Assembly (NCBI RefSeq): GCF_900104805.1 | Contig: NZ_LT629751.1 | Location: 372,001 to 436,000, forward strand | Direction: 5' to 3' | DNA from: Pseudomonas oryzae | GTDB taxonomy: Bacteria > Pseudomonadota > Gammaproteobacteria > Pseudomonadales > Pseudomonadaceae | DNA: 64,000 bases | Shown here: piece by piece, positions 1-8,229 of the stretch | Layout of the letters: every line of letters begins with the position of its first letter | How positions within the stretch are numbered: the first letter of the stretch is position 1 | The notes under the pieces: generated by a model | What the model saw: the letters and a program-made list of their open reading frames with translations, nothing else | Told to the model about the DNA's origin: nothing | Database searches by the model: none | Program-made: the position numbers and the translations under genes

Positions 1-357
1 CTGACCTCGATGCTGATCCTGCTGTTCCTCTACTTCGGGGTGATCGCCCTCGGCCAGTCGATCAGCAACCGCGACAGCGCGGCCAAGGCCTGCGCCGTGC
101 TGGCCATCGTCGGTGTGATCAACATCCCGATCATCAAGTACTCGGTGGAGTGGTGGAACACCCTGCACCAGCCGGCCACCTTCAAGATCACCGAGAAGCC
201 GGCGATGCCGCCGGAGATGTGGATCCCGCTGCTGATCATGGTGCTCGGTTTCTACTGCTTCTTCGTCGTCAGCCTGCTGCTGCGCATGCGCCTCGAGGTG
301 CTCAAGCGCGAATCGCGGGCCAGCTGGGTCAAAGCCGAAGTGGAGCGCAGCCTGTGA
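1..357 (+). CDS. ccmC: CcmC, haem transporter of cytochrome c maturation (5' end outside window)
   Basis: CcmC is the inner-membrane protein that passes haem to CcmE with the CcmAB transporter. Only the last 118 codons are present, open from the first base. They contain transmembrane segments ([30 protein letters not shown]) and the periplasmic segment [12 protein letters not shown], whose His matches the second conserved haem-ligand His of the family. The tryptophan-rich motif lies upstream of the window. The stop overlaps the GTG start of ccmD. Identification rests on these motifs and on the complete ccmDEFGHI series that follows. Confidence 0.93.
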   Translation: MTSMLILLFLYFGVIALGQSISNRDSAAKACAVLAIVGVINIPIIKYSVEWWNTLHQPATFKITEKPAMPPEMWIPLLIMVLGFYCFFVVSLLLRMRLEVLKRESRASWVKAEVERSL

Positions 358-530
358 GTTTCGAGTCCTTCGCCGATTTCCTCGCCATGGGCAAGCATGG
401 CCTGTACGTGTGGACCTCCTACGGCATCAGCCTGGCGGTCCTGGCCCTCAACGTCGCGCTGCCGATCCTGGCGCGCCGCCGTTACCTGCAAGACGAGGCG
501 CGCCGTCTGCGCCGGGAGAGCAAGCAATGA
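354..530 (+). CDS. ccmD: CcmD, small haem exporter subunit
   Basis: CcmD is a small single-span membrane protein that helps release holo-CcmE from the CcmABC complex. I chose the GTG at 354, which overlaps the ccmC stop (GTGA) and gives 58 residues, the usual size. It starts [18 protein letters not shown], has one membrane helix ([18 protein letters not shown]) and a positively charged tail ([14 protein letters not shown]). An internal ATG at 387 would drop the conserved N-terminus, so I prefer the GTG. The stop overlaps the ccmE ATG. Confidence 0.9.
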   Translation: MSFESFADFLAMGKHGLYVWTSYGISLAVLALNVALPILARRRYLQDEARRLRRESKQ

Positions 531-1006
531 ACCCTGTCCGCAAGAAGCGTTTGTTCATCATCCTCGGCATCCTCGCCGGCGTCGGCGTGGCGGTAGGCCT
601 GGCGCTCAGCGCCCTGCAGCAGAACATCAACCTGTTCTACACGCCGACCCAGATCGCCGCCGGCGAGGCGCCGCAGGACACCCGCATCCGCGCCGGCGGC
701 ATGGTCAAGGAGGGTTCGGTGAGCCGCTCCAACGACTCGCTGGACGTGCAGTTCGTGGTTACCGACTACGCCAAGGACGTGACCATCCAGTATCGCGGCA
801 TCCTCCCCGACCTGTTCCGCGAGGGACAGGGCATAGTCGCGCTCGGTCGCCTCAACGAGTCGGGCGTGCTGGTCGCCGACGAGGTGCTGGCCAAGCACGA
901 CGAGAACTACATGCCGCCGGAAGTGACCAAGGCGCTGCAGGACAGCGGCAAGCTGCCGGCCGGCATGCCGCCGGCGGCCATGGGCGGCGCGGAGGGCAAG
1001 CAATGA
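527..1006 (+). CDS. ccmE: CcmE, periplasmic haem chaperone
   Basis: CcmE binds haem covalently in the periplasm and delivers it to apocytochromes at CcmF/CcmH. The 159-residue product has a basic N-terminus and one membrane anchor (about residues 9-28), then an OB-fold beta-barrel. The haem-attachment motif [10 protein letters not shown] is present with His124 as the covalent ligand and Tyr128 nearby, matching the family His/Tyr pair. The C-terminus is a flexible Pro/Gly/Ala tail. Both ends overlap the neighbouring genes by 4 bp, so translation is probably coupled. Confidence 0.95.
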   Translation: MNPVRKKRLFIILGILAGVGVAVGLALSALQQNINLFYTPTQIAAGEAPQDTRIRAGGMVKEGSVSRSNDSLDVQFVVTDYAKDVTIQYRGILPDLFREGQGIVALGRLNESGVLVADEVLAKHDENYMPPEVTKALQDSGKLPAGMPPAAMGGAEGKQ

Positions 1007-2976
1007 TCCCCGAACTCGGACACCTGGCGCTGATCCTCGCCCTGTGCCTGGCGGTGGTGCAGGCCACCCTGCCGATGGTCGGCGCCTGGCGCGGCGACGC
1101 GCAGTGGATGGGCCTGGCCCGGCCGGCGGCCTGGGGCCAGTTCGCCTTCCTGCTGTTCTCCTTCCTGTGCCTGACCCAGGCCTTCCTGGTCGACGACTTC
1201 TCGGTGGCCTACGTGGCCAGCAACTCCAACAGCGCGCTGCCCTGGTACTACAAGTTCAGCGCGGTGTGGGGCGCCCACGAGGGCTCGCTGCTGCTGTGGG
1301 CGCTGATCCTCGGCAGCTGGACCTTCGCCGTGTCGGTGTTCTCCCGCCAGCTGCCGGAGGTGATGCTGGCCCGGGTGCTGGGTGTGATGGGCATGATCAG
1401 CGTCGGCTTCCTGCTGTTCCTGATCGTCACCTCGAACCCGTTCGAGCGCCTGCTGCCCAACGCGCCGAGCGACGGCCGCGACCTCAATCCGCTGCTGCAG
1501 GACTTCGGCCTGATCGTCCACCCGCCGATGCTGTACATGGGCTACGTCGGCTTCTCGGTGGTGTTCGCCTTCGCTATCGCCGCGCTGCTCGGCGGCCGCC
1601 TCGACGCCGCCTGGGCGCGCTGGTCGCGGCCGTGGACCATCGTCGCCTGGGCCTTCCTCAGCATCGGCATCGTGCTCGGCTCCTGGTGGGCCTACTACGA
1701 GCTGGGCTGGGGCGGCTGGTGGTTCTGGGACCCGGTGGAGAACGCCTCGTTCATGCCCTGGCTGGTCGGCACCGCGCTGCTGCACTCGCTGGCGGTGACC
1801 GAGAAGCGCGGCGTGTTCAAGAGCTGGACGGTGCTGCTGGCCATCGCCGCCTTCTCGCTGAGCCTGCTCGGCACCTTCCTGGTGCGTTCCGGCGTGCTGA
1901 CCTCGGTGCACGCCTTCGCCGCCGACCCCGAGCGTGGCACCTTCATCCTGATCTTCCTGCTGTTCGTGGTGGGCAGCTCGCTGACCCTGTTCGCCCTGCG
2001 CGCGCCGGTGGTGAAGAGCGCCATCGGCTTCGGCCTGTGGTCGCGCGAGACCCTGCTGCTGGCCAACAACCTGATCCTGATCGTGGCCACCGCGATGATC
2101 CTGCTCGGCACCCTCTATCCGCTGGTGCTCGACGCTCTGTCCGGTGCCAAGCTGTCGGTCGGCCCGCCGTACTTCAACGCGCTGTTCCTGCCGCTGATGG
2201 CCATCCTCATGCTCGCCCTGGGCGTCGGCGTGCTGGTGCGCTGGAAGGACACCCCGCTCAACTGGCTGGGCGGCATGCTGCTGCCGGTACTGGTCGCCAG
2301 CGGCGTGCTCGGCGTGGCCGCCGCCTTCCTGCTCGGCGACTTCCACTGGGCGGTGCTGGCCGCCTGCCTGCTGGCCGCCTGGGTGGTGCTCGCCGGCCTG
2401 CGCGACCTGCTCGACAAGACCCGCCACAAGGGCCTGCTCAGGGGCATCGCCGGCCTGTCGCGCAGCTACTGGGGCATGCAGTTCGCCCACCTGGGCATCG
2501 CGGTGTGCGCCCTGGGCGTGGTGCTGTCCAGCCAATACAACGTCGAGCGCGACCTGCGCATGGCGCCGGGCGAGTCGGTCGAGGTTGGCGGCTATCGCTT
2601 CGTCTTCGACGGCGCCCAGCACCATGAGGGTCCCAACTACACCTCCGACCGCGCCACCGTGCACGTGATCGAGGACGGCGAGGAGATCGCCGTGCTGCAT
2701 CCGGAGAAGCGCCTGTACACCGTGCAGCGCATGCCGATGACCGAGGCCGGTATCGATCCGGGCTTCACCCGCGACCTCTACGTGGCGCTCGGCGAGCCGC
2801 TGGAAGACGGCGCCTGGGCCGTGCGCCTGCACGTCAAACCGTTCGTGCGCTGGATCTGGCTGGGCGGCCTGCTGATGGCCCTCGGCGGCTTCCTCGCCGC
2901 GCTCGACCGTCGTTACCGGGTCAAGGTGACCACCAGGGCCCGCGAAGCCCTGGGCATGACTGGAGTCCAAGCATGA
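1003..2976 (+). CDS. ccmF: CcmF, cytochrome c haem lyase subunit
   Basis: CcmF is a large polytopic membrane protein that takes haem from holo-CcmE and attaches it to apocytochrome c with CcmH. The 657-residue product is full length for the family. The WWD domain is clear ([15 protein letters not shown], about residues 238-252), and many hydrophobic helices surround a long C-terminal periplasmic domain (about residues 520-620) that ends in a final membrane helix. The ATG at 1003 overlaps the ccmE stop and defines the start; the 3' end overlaps ccmG. Confidence 0.95.
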   Translation: MIPELGHLALILALCLAVVQATLPMVGAWRGDAQWMGLARPAAWGQFAFLLFSFLCLTQAFLVDDFSVAYVASNSNSALPWYYKFSAVWGAHEGSLLLWALILGSWTFAVSVFSRQLPEVMLARVLGVMGMISVGFLLFLIVTSNPFERLLPNAPSDGRDLNPLLQDFGLIVHPPMLYMGYVGFSVVFAFAIAALLGGRLDAAWARWSRPWTIVAWAFLSIGIVLGSWWAYYELGWGGWWFWDPVENASFMPWLVGTALLHSLAVTEKRGVFKSWTVLLAIAAFSLSLLGTFLVRSGVLTSVHAFAADPERGTFILIFLLFVVGSSLTLFALRAPVVKSAIGFGLWSRETLLLANNLILIVATAMILLGTLYPLVLDALSGAKLSVGPPYFNALFLPLMAILMLALGVGVLVRWKDTPLNWLGGMLLPVLVASGVLGVAAAFLLGDFHWAVLAACLLAAWVVLAGLRDLLDKTRHKGLLRGIAGLSRSYWGMQFAHLGIAVCALGVVLSSQYNVERDLRMAPGESVEVGGYRFVFDGAQHHEGPNYTSDRATVHVIEDGEEIAVLHPEKRLYTVQRMPMTEAGIDPGFTRDLYVALGEPLEDGAWAVRLHVKPFVRWIWLGGLLMALGGFLAALDRRYRVKVTTRAREALGMTGVQA

Positions 2977-3506
2977 AACGCGCAATCCTGCTGTTGCCGC
3001 TGGTTGGCTTCCTGGTGCTGGCCGGTTTCCTCTACAAGGGCCTGTTCCTCGATCCGCGCGACATCGGCTCGACCATGATCGGCAAGCCGCTGCCCGAGTT
3101 CGTCCTGCCGTCGCTGGAAGAGCCGACGCGCAACCTGAGCGCCGCGGACTTCAAGGGCAAGCCGGCGCTGGTCAACGTCTGGGCGACCTGGTGCCCGACC
3201 TGCCGTGCCGAGCATGCGATGCTCAACCAGCTGGCCAGCCAGGGCGTGGTGGTCTACGGGGTCAACTACAAGGACAACGGCGACGCCGCGCGCAAGTGGC
3301 TGAACGATCTGGGCAACCCCTACCGCTTCAACGTCGAGGATCCGCAGGGCAGCCTGGGCATCAACCTCGGCGTCTACGGCGCGCCGGAGACCTTCCTGAT
3401 CGACAAGGACGGCATCATCCGCCACAAGTACGTCGGCGCCATCGACGAGCGCGTGTGGCGCGAGCAGCTGGCCCCGCTGTACCAGCAACTGGTGGACGCG
3501 CGCTGA
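2973..3506 (+). CDS. ccmG: CcmG/DsbE, thiol:disulfide interchange protein
   Basis: CcmG is a membrane-anchored periplasmic thioredoxin that keeps the apocytochrome CXXCH cysteines or CcmH reduced, with electrons from DsbD. The 177 residues comprise an N-terminal membrane anchor (LLPLVGFLVLAGFLYKG) and a thioredoxin domain with the active site WCPTC (about residues 70-74) and the cis-Pro region YGAPETFLIDKDG. Both are typical of the DsbE family. The start overlaps ccmF by 4 bp and the stop shares one base with the ccmH ATG. Confidence 0.95.
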   Translation: MKRAILLLPLVGFLVLAGFLYKGLFLDPRDIGSTMIGKPLPEFVLPSLEEPTRNLSAADFKGKPALVNVWATWCPTCRAEHAMLNQLASQGVVVYGVNYKDNGDAARKWLNDLGNPYRFNVEDPQGSLGINLGVYGAPETFLIDKDGIIRHKYVGAIDERVWREQLAPLYQQLVDAR

Positions 3507-3997
3507 TGAAACGACTGCTCTCCGCCGCCCTGCTGGGCCTGACCCTGTCGCTGGGCGCCCAGGCGGCCATCGACACCTACGAGTTCAAGGACGAGGCGGA
3601 GCGCGAGCGCTACCGCACCCTCACCGAGGAGCTGCGCTGCCCGAAGTGCCAGAACCAGAACATCGCCGACTCCGACGCGCCCATCGCCATGGACCTGCGC
3701 CGCGAGATCTACCGCATGCTCGACGAGGGCAAGAGCAACGAGGAGATCGTCGATTTCCTGGTGGCCCGCTACGGCGACTTCGTGCGCTACAACCCGCCGG
3801 TCGACGCGCGCACCTGGCTGCTGTGGTACGGGCCGTGGCTGCTGCTCGCCGGCGGCCTCGGCGTGCTGGCGCTGATCGTCCTGCGCCGCCGCCGCCCCGC
3901 CGCCACCGGCCAGGGGGGCGGTCTGTCCAGCGAGGAGCGTGCGCGCCTCGATCAACTGCTTAAGAACCCTTCCGACAAGAGCAAGGCTGACCAATGA
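3506..3997 (+). CDS. ccmH: CcmH, apocytochrome thiol reductase subunit
   Basis: CcmH (short form, often called CycL or Ccl2) reduces or holds the apocytochrome haem-binding cysteines. The 163 residues start with a cleavable signal peptide ending near LGAQA, followed by the redox motif LRCPKCQNQNIADSDA, a helical bundle, then one membrane helix (LLLAGGLGVLALIVL) and a charged C-terminus. The TPR part found fused in E. coli CcmH is encoded separately here as ccmI, the arrangement known in pseudomonads. Confidence 0.94.
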   Translation: MKRLLSAALLGLTLSLGAQAAIDTYEFKDEAERERYRTLTEELRCPKCQNQNIADSDAPIAMDLRREIYRMLDEGKSNEEIVDFLVARYGDFVRYNPPVDARTWLLWYGPWLLLAGGLGVLALIVLRRRRPAATGQGGGLSSEERARLDQLLKNPSDKSKADQ

Positions 3998-5196
3998 CCG
4001 CTTTCTGGCTCGCTGCCGCGGTGCTGCTGCTGGCAGCGCTCGCCTTCCTGCTGATTCCCCTGCTGCGCGGCCGTCGCGCCCAGGCTGAGGAAGACCGTAC
4101 CGCCCTCAACGTGGCGCTCTATCAGGAGCGCATCGCCGAGCTGGAGGCGCAGTATCTCGCTGGCGCGCTCGATCAGGCGCAGCTGGACGGCGGCCGCGCT
4201 GAGGCCGCCCGCGAGCTGCTCGCCGACGCCGAGCAGGGCGAGGGTGTGCGGCGTTCGCTGGGGCGCTGGCTGCCGCTGGCGCTGGCCGTGTTGGTGCCGG
4301 CCGTCGGCTTCGGCCTGTACCTGCACTGGGGCGCCAGCGATGCCCTGCGCCTGCGCGAGCAGCTCGCCGTGGCGCCGAAGAATATGGACGAGGTGATCGC
4401 GCGCCTCGAGGAAACCGTGCGCCTGCAGCCGGACCAGGCCGAGGCCTGGTACTTCCTCGGCCGCAGCTACATGTCCCAGCAGCGCCCCAAGGATGCCGCG
4501 CCGGCCTTCGCCCGTGCCGCCGAGCTGGCCGGCCGCCAGCCGGAGCTGCTCGGCCAGTGGGCGCAGGCGCTGTACTTCGCCGAGGGCCAGAAGTTCACCG
4601 AGCAGGTGCGCACTCTCAGCGAGGAAGCGCTCAAGCTCGATCCGCAGGAGGTCACCACCCTCGGCCTGCTCGGCATCGCCGCCTTCGAGGAGCAGCGCTA
4701 TGGCGACGCCATGGCCTACTGGCAGCGCTTGGTGGCGGTGCTCGAGCCCAACGATCCGTCGCGCCAGGCGATCGAGGGCGGCATCGAGCGGGCCCGCGAG
4801 CAGCTGGTCGCCCGCGGTGAGCCGGTGCCGGAGGCGCCGGTCGCGCCGGCGGCGGTCGAGCTCAAGGTCAGGGTCAGCCTGGCGCCGGAGCTGGCCGGCA
4901 AGGTGCAGCCGGACGACACCCTGTTCGTCTTCGCCCGCGCCGCCTCCGGCCCGCCGATGCCGCTGGCCGCCAAGCGCCTCAAGGTGTCCGACCTGCCGGT
5001 GGAGGTCAGCCTGTCCGATAGCGATGCGATGATGCCGCAGCTCAAGCTGTCCAGCTTCGCCGAGATCCAGCTGGTGGCGCGTATCTCCCGCGCCGGTAGC
5101 CCGATGCAGGGCGAGTGGATCGGCCAGAGCGGCGTGCTGAAGACCGCCGAGGCGGGCGAGCAGGTGCTGGTGATCGACCAGGCCGAAAAGCAGTGA
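3994..5196 (+). CDS. ccmI: CcmI/CycH, apocytochrome chaperone with TPR repeats
   Basis: CcmI presents apocytochrome c to the CcmF/CcmH haem ligation module. The 400 residues begin with one membrane helix (WLAAAVLLLAALAFLLIPLL), a cytoplasmic loop rich in Glu/Ala, a second helix near residues 88-108, then a periplasmic domain with TPR-like repeats (for example EAWYFLGRSYMSQQRPKDAAPAF) and a C-terminal beta-rich domain. The start overlaps ccmH (ATGA). It is the last gene of the ccm operon; a repeat-like intergenic stretch follows. Confidence 0.92.
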   Translation: MTAFWLAAAVLLLAALAFLLIPLLRGRRAQAEEDRTALNVALYQERIAELEAQYLAGALDQAQLDGGRAEAARELLADAEQGEGVRRSLGRWLPLALAVLVPAVGFGLYLHWGASDALRLREQLAVAPKNMDEVIARLEETVRLQPDQAEAWYFLGRSYMSQQRPKDAAPAFARAAELAGRQPELLGQWAQALYFAEGQKFTEQVRTLSEEALKLDPQEVTTLGLLGIAAFEEQRYGDAMAYWQRLVAVLEPNDPSRQAIEGGIERAREQLVARGEPVPEAPVAPAAVELKVRVSLAPELAGKVQPDDTLFVFARAASGPPMPLAAKRLKVSDLPVEVSLSDSDAMMPQLKLSSFAEIQLVARISRAGSPMQGEWIGQSGVLKTAEAGEQVLVIDQAEKQ

Positions 5197-5309
5197 GGGG
5201 CTAGGGTGGGTTGGCCGCATCGCGGCCTGACCCGCCGATGCCTGCCGGCTTGCAGCCAGCTGGTGGGTGACGGCCTGCGGCCTGACCCAGCCTACGGGGG
5301 CGGCGGGGG
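5197..5309. repeat. GTAGGGTG-type intergenic repeat after ccmI
   Basis: This stretch begins TAGGGTGGGTTGG and ends GACCCAGCCTACGG, so its ends are roughly inverted, and GCGGCCTGACCC occurs twice inside it. Similar GTAGGGTG/CCCACCCTACG words recur at 16383-16500 and 23300-23345. It lies between convergent genes, where pseudomonad repeats of this kind often sit and can fold at mRNA ends. Confidence 0.45.
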
Positions 5310-5522
5310 TCAATCGAGGTAGCCGCGCTCCTTCTGCCGCTTGCCGGTCGCGTATTCGTTGACCACCAGGGTGATGGCCAGGGCCACCACGAACAGTGCG
5401 CCGGCGGTGACGCTGAGCTTGAAGAACAGCTCGCCGCCGAGCGGCGCCCACCATAGCTGCACCAGCGCCAGGGCGACCCAGGCGACGAATATCAGCAGGC
5501 AGACTAGGGCGCCGATCTTCAC
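5310..5522 (-). CDS. Small two-helix membrane protein
   Basis: The GTG start at 5522 overlaps the stop of the upstream DUF4177-like gene (GTGA), giving 70 residues. The product has two membrane helices (IGALVCLLIFVAWVALALV and a second around FVVALAITLVV) with a short loop, and ends in a basic, soluble tail (GKRQKERGYLD). I do not recognise a named family. Translational coupling to the upstream gene suggests the two products act together. Upstream ATG starts in this frame would run through the neighbour and are unlikely. Confidence 0.7.
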   Translation of the reverse strand: MKIGALVCLLIFVAWVALALVQLWWAPLGGELFFKLSVTAGALFVVALAITLVVNEYATGKRQKERGYLD

Positions 5523-5731
5523 TTGTCGCGCTCCATGATCACCAGATAGGACTCGCGGCTCCAGAACAGCAGCATGCGGCGGATGTCCTTTTCCATGGTG
5601 ATCACCCGCCAGCCCTCGCGGGCATTGCGGTTGAGGAAGTCGCTGAACTTCTCCGGGTCGACCTTGGAGGAGCCGAGCAGCAGCGAGCCGAGCATGCCTT
5701 CCTGGTACAGCGTGACCTTGTATTCCTTCAT
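5519..5731 (-). CDS. DUF4177-like small protein
   Basis: This gene encodes 70 residues starting MKEYKVTLYQEG, with an alpha/beta pattern (SDFLNRNAREGWRVITMEKD) that resembles DUF4177 proteins, short soluble proteins of unknown role. The start is preceded by an AAGGAA ribosome-binding site. It is the first gene of a two-gene unit with the membrane protein at 5310-5522. A candidate promoter and a 14-bp palindrome lie about 50-90 bp upstream. Confidence 0.75.
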   Translation of the reverse strand: MKEYKVTLYQEGMLGSLLLGSSKVDPEKFSDFLNRNAREGWRVITMEKDIRRMLLFWSRESYLVIMERDK

Positions 5732-5779
5732 GGGAGTTCCTTGTCGCAGGTGTAGCGGCAGCGCCTGTGCCGTCGCGCC

Positions 5780-5819
5780 ATGATAGCCGGCCATGCCGAG
5801 CGGCTGACAAGCGCTTGTC
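5780..5819 (-). promoter_or_regulatory. Candidate promoter with palindromic operator
   Basis: Read on the minus strand, TTGTCA (5805-5810) and TATCAT (5780-5785) resemble a sigma-70 -35 and -10 pair, with a slightly long 19-bp spacer. The perfect 14-bp palindrome GACAAGCGCTTGTC (5806-5819) overlaps the -35 box, as a repressor site would. The rest of 5732-6058 is a divergent intergenic region with no convincing gene. Confidence 0.4.
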
Positions 5820-6058
5820 CAGTCATCGACGAGGGTTGTGACGCGGGCATGGCGGGCCGATGGCAGTGAAGGCATCCTGCAACCACTTTCGCTGCGCGTG
5901 GTCATATGTATGACGCTGCTCACCGGTGGCGCGCATCCAGTCTCCATCCCCAGCGGTCCTTGCCGGCATCGTGGGGCGGGAGGCGCGGCGACGGTACGGG
6001 TTGCGGTTGCCGCTATTCAATGGTTCGAGCAGACCTGTTTCTGCTCCGGAGGCTAGCA

Positions 6059-6925
6059 ATGAGGCGTTTCGCCGTTGGGATCCTGTTGGCACTGATCCTG
6101 CCGTTGACGGCCTGTACCGTTTACGACGGGGATTACGGGCACGGGCCCTACTATGGTCGCCCCTATCCGCCGCCTTCCCATGGCGACTGGCGCTGGGACG
6201 ACGATCTGCGCGTCTATGTGAACGTCGGCTATCCGTACATCTACTATCACGACCACGTCTACTACCGCTGGTATGACAATCGCTGGACTTCGGGGCCGGG
6301 TTTCCGCGGACCGTGGCGGGTGATCGAGCATCGTCACGTGCCGGCGCGCCTGGGGCAGCGCTATTCCCCGCGCCCGCATTACGACTATCGCCGCGACCAT
6401 GATCGCTACGACTATCGGCAGCCGCGTTATGACAACCGCGACCGTCATGACGACCGCGACCGTTATGACTATCGGGACAACCGCAGCCCGCGCGACTGGC
6501 AGAATCGTCGCGACATGGAGCGCGACTACCAGCAGCGCAGGGAGCGTCGCGTGGAGGGCTATGGCCAGCGTTTCGACGAGCCGCAGCTCCGCCAGTTGCA
6601 GCAGTTCCGCGGCCGCGAGCTGGAGCGGCAACCGCGGTCGCAGCCGCAGCGTCTGCAGGGTATCGACAGGCGTCAGGTCGAGCGCCAGTGGCAGCAGCAG
6701 CGTCAAGAGGGGCGCCAGGTCCAGGGCATGCCGCTCAATCGCCAGCAGCAGTTGCAGGGGCACGATCGGCGTCACGAGCAGCGTCCTGCGTATCGCGAGC
6801 ATGGCCAGCGTGGTGTGGGTTCGCCCAGTCGCCAGGTGCGGGGCGGGCGTGAGGCCTCAGGCCAGGAGCACGGCGAGGGCCAGGGGCAGGGCGCGGGCGG
6901 CCCGCGCTGGGACAACCGCCGCTGA
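6059..6925 (+). CDS. Arg/Asp/Tyr/Gln-rich predicted lipoprotein
   Basis: The 288-residue product starts at ATG 6059 behind a GGAGG site. Its signal peptide ends in a lipobox (LTAC, Cys19). A Tyr/His-rich segment (VGYPYIYYHDHVYYRWYD) is followed by a long low-complexity region with Asp-Arg repeats (YDNRDRHDDRDRYDYRD) and a Gln/Arg-rich C-terminal half. Such proteins occur in pseudomonads without a known function. The high charge suggests an extended surface or periplasmic protein, perhaps binding a polyanion or metal; that is inference only. Confidence 0.75.
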   Translation: MRRFAVGILLALILPLTACTVYDGDYGHGPYYGRPYPPPSHGDWRWDDDLRVYVNVGYPYIYYHDHVYYRWYDNRWTSGPGFRGPWRVIEHRHVPARLGQRYSPRPHYDYRRDHDRYDYRQPRYDNRDRHDDRDRYDYRDNRSPRDWQNRRDMERDYQQRRERRVEGYGQRFDEPQLRQLQQFRGRELERQPRSQPQRLQGIDRRQVERQWQQQRQEGRQVQGMPLNRQQQLQGHDRRHEQRPAYREHGQRGVGSPSRQVRGGREASGQEHGEGQGQGAGGPRWDNRR

Positions 6926-6976
6926 GCGACCTGTGAAGGTAGAAGCGCCGCGACGAGAGTTTTGTGTCCGGCGGCC

Positions 6977-7822
6977 TCAGTCGACGCCCCGGCGCTGGAA
7001 CAGCGGGTTGCCACAGCGACAGCAGAAGCTCGCCCCGGCCTCGTGGCTCGGTTTGTCGCAGGTCGGGCAGCTGTGCTGCAGGCCGCCTTCGCCGGTACGC
7101 ATGGCGTTGGCCAGTTCGGCGGTGAAGATGCCGGTGGGCACGGCGATGATCGAGTAGCCAGTGATCATGATCAGCGTGGCCAGCCCCTGGCCCAGCGGCG
7201 ACTTGGGGGTGATGTCGCCGAAGCCGACGGTGGTCAGGGTGACCACCGCCCAGTAGATGCTCACCGGGATGCTGGTGAAGCCGTGCGCCGGCCCCTCGAT
7301 CACGTACATCAGGGTGCCGAACACGGTGACCAGGGTGCTGACGCTGAGCAGGAACACGATGATCTTCTGCCGGCTGCCACGCAGCGCCACCAGCAGGAAG
7401 TTGGCCTGGCTCAGGTAGGGCGCCAGCTTGAGCACGCGGAACACCCGCAGCATGCGCAGGACGCGGACGATCAGCAGGTACTGGGCGTCGCCATAGGCGA
7501 GGGCGAGGATGCCGGGTAGAACGGCGAGCAGGTCGATCAGTCCGTAGAAGCTGAAGGCATAGCGCAGCGGCCGGGGCGAACAGTACAGGCGCAGCAGGTA
7601 CTCGAGGGCGAACAGGCTGGTGAAGCTCCACTCGAGGAGGCTGAGCAGCCGGCCGTGCGCCTGGCTGACCGATGCCACGCTGTCCAGCATCACCACCAGC
7701 AGGCTGGCGAGGATGGTGACCAGCAGGAATTTGTCGAACAACAGACCCGCGCGGGTATCGTTCTGGAAGATGACCGTGTACAGGCGCTGGCGCAGGGCGT
7801 GCGGCGGAGTACTGGCGGGCAT
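6977..7822 (-). CDS. Voltage-gated-type potassium channel with C-terminal zinc ribbon
   Basis: The 281-residue product has the six-helix layout of a Kv channel. The S4 segment carries regularly spaced arginines (RVLRMLRVFRVLK), and the pore has the potassium filter TLTTVGFGD between S5 and S6 (about residues 198-206). The C-terminus has two Cys pairs (CPTC and CCRCGNP), a likely zinc ribbon. Similar bacterial Kv channels ending in such a ribbon are known. It is convergent with the lipoprotein gene and about 120 bp downstream of the 44-residue membrane protein gene. Confidence 0.9.
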   Translation of the reverse strand: MPASTPPHALRQRLYTVIFQNDTRAGLLFDKFLLVTILASLLVVMLDSVASVSQAHGRLLSLLEWSFTSLFALEYLLRLYCSPRPLRYAFSFYGLIDLLAVLPGILALAYGDAQYLLIVRVLRMLRVFRVLKLAPYLSQANFLLVALRGSRQKIIVFLLSVSTLVTVFGTLMYVIEGPAHGFTSIPVSIYWAVVTLTTVGFGDITPKSPLGQGLATLIMITGYSIIAVPTGIFTAELANAMRTGEGGLQHSCPTCDKPSHEAGASFCCRCGNPLFQRRGVD

Positions 7823-7940
7823 GGCGGCGTTCCTGGGCGGTGGGCGGGGCGGCGGAGCGACAGGGCAGGTCGAATCCCCGGCGCAGGCGACCGCTGCGGC
7901 GCGGCGATGGTTCGCGGCTGTCCGGCGGCCTGCCGACAGG

Positions 7941-8075
7941 CTAGCCGAAAATGCTCCAGGGGATGTGGTGAAGCGCGAGCAGGATTCCCAGGCAGAGCAG
8001 GAGCGACAGGATGCAGCCGATGATTTCGACCTGTTCCTCGCGCTGCGGACTTACGCGGGTGGCTTGTGATCTCAT
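7941..8075 (-). CDS. 44-residue single-span membrane protein
   Basis: The short frame starts at ATG 8075 with a strong AGGAGG site six bases upstream. The product begins with a charged segment (MRSQATRVSPQREEQVE), continues with one membrane helix (IIGCILSLLLCLGILLALHH) and ends IPWSIFG. The strong ribosome-binding site and protein-like layout support a real gene. Its function is unknown. It is on the same strand as the downstream channel gene, so a regulatory or accessory subunit role is possible but unproven. Confidence 0.65.
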   Translation of the reverse strand: MRSQATRVSPQREEQVEIIGCILSLLLCLGILLALHHIPWSIFG

Positions 8076-8123
8076 GGCGGGCCTCCTGGCGGGGCGTGAA
8101 GGCGTGTTCTGGGCTCCGTGGCG

Positions 8124-8159
8124 CTGTCATGCCAGCCTCGTGGGGGCCGGCATGGACAG
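8124..8159 (-). other. Imperfect hairpin in the leader of the 44-residue gene
   Basis: CTGTCATGCCAGCC and GGCCGGCATGGACAG are inverted repeats with one bulged base and one mismatch around a short loop. The structure lies about 50 bases upstream of the small gene's start on the minus strand. No T-run follows on that strand, so it is more likely a leader structure or operator than a terminator. Confidence 0.35.
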
Positions 8160-8229
8160 ATTGTGTGATCTTTTTAACAGTTTTTTTGTGATGCAGGCTT
8201 ACAAAAGCTTGCGGAATTCCGGTTCTGTG

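Noticed and set aside
907-2985. A 692-codon minus-strand frame over ccmF
   Set aside because: His/Gln/Arg/Ala-rich antisense product with no domains; ccmF on the plus strand is clear.
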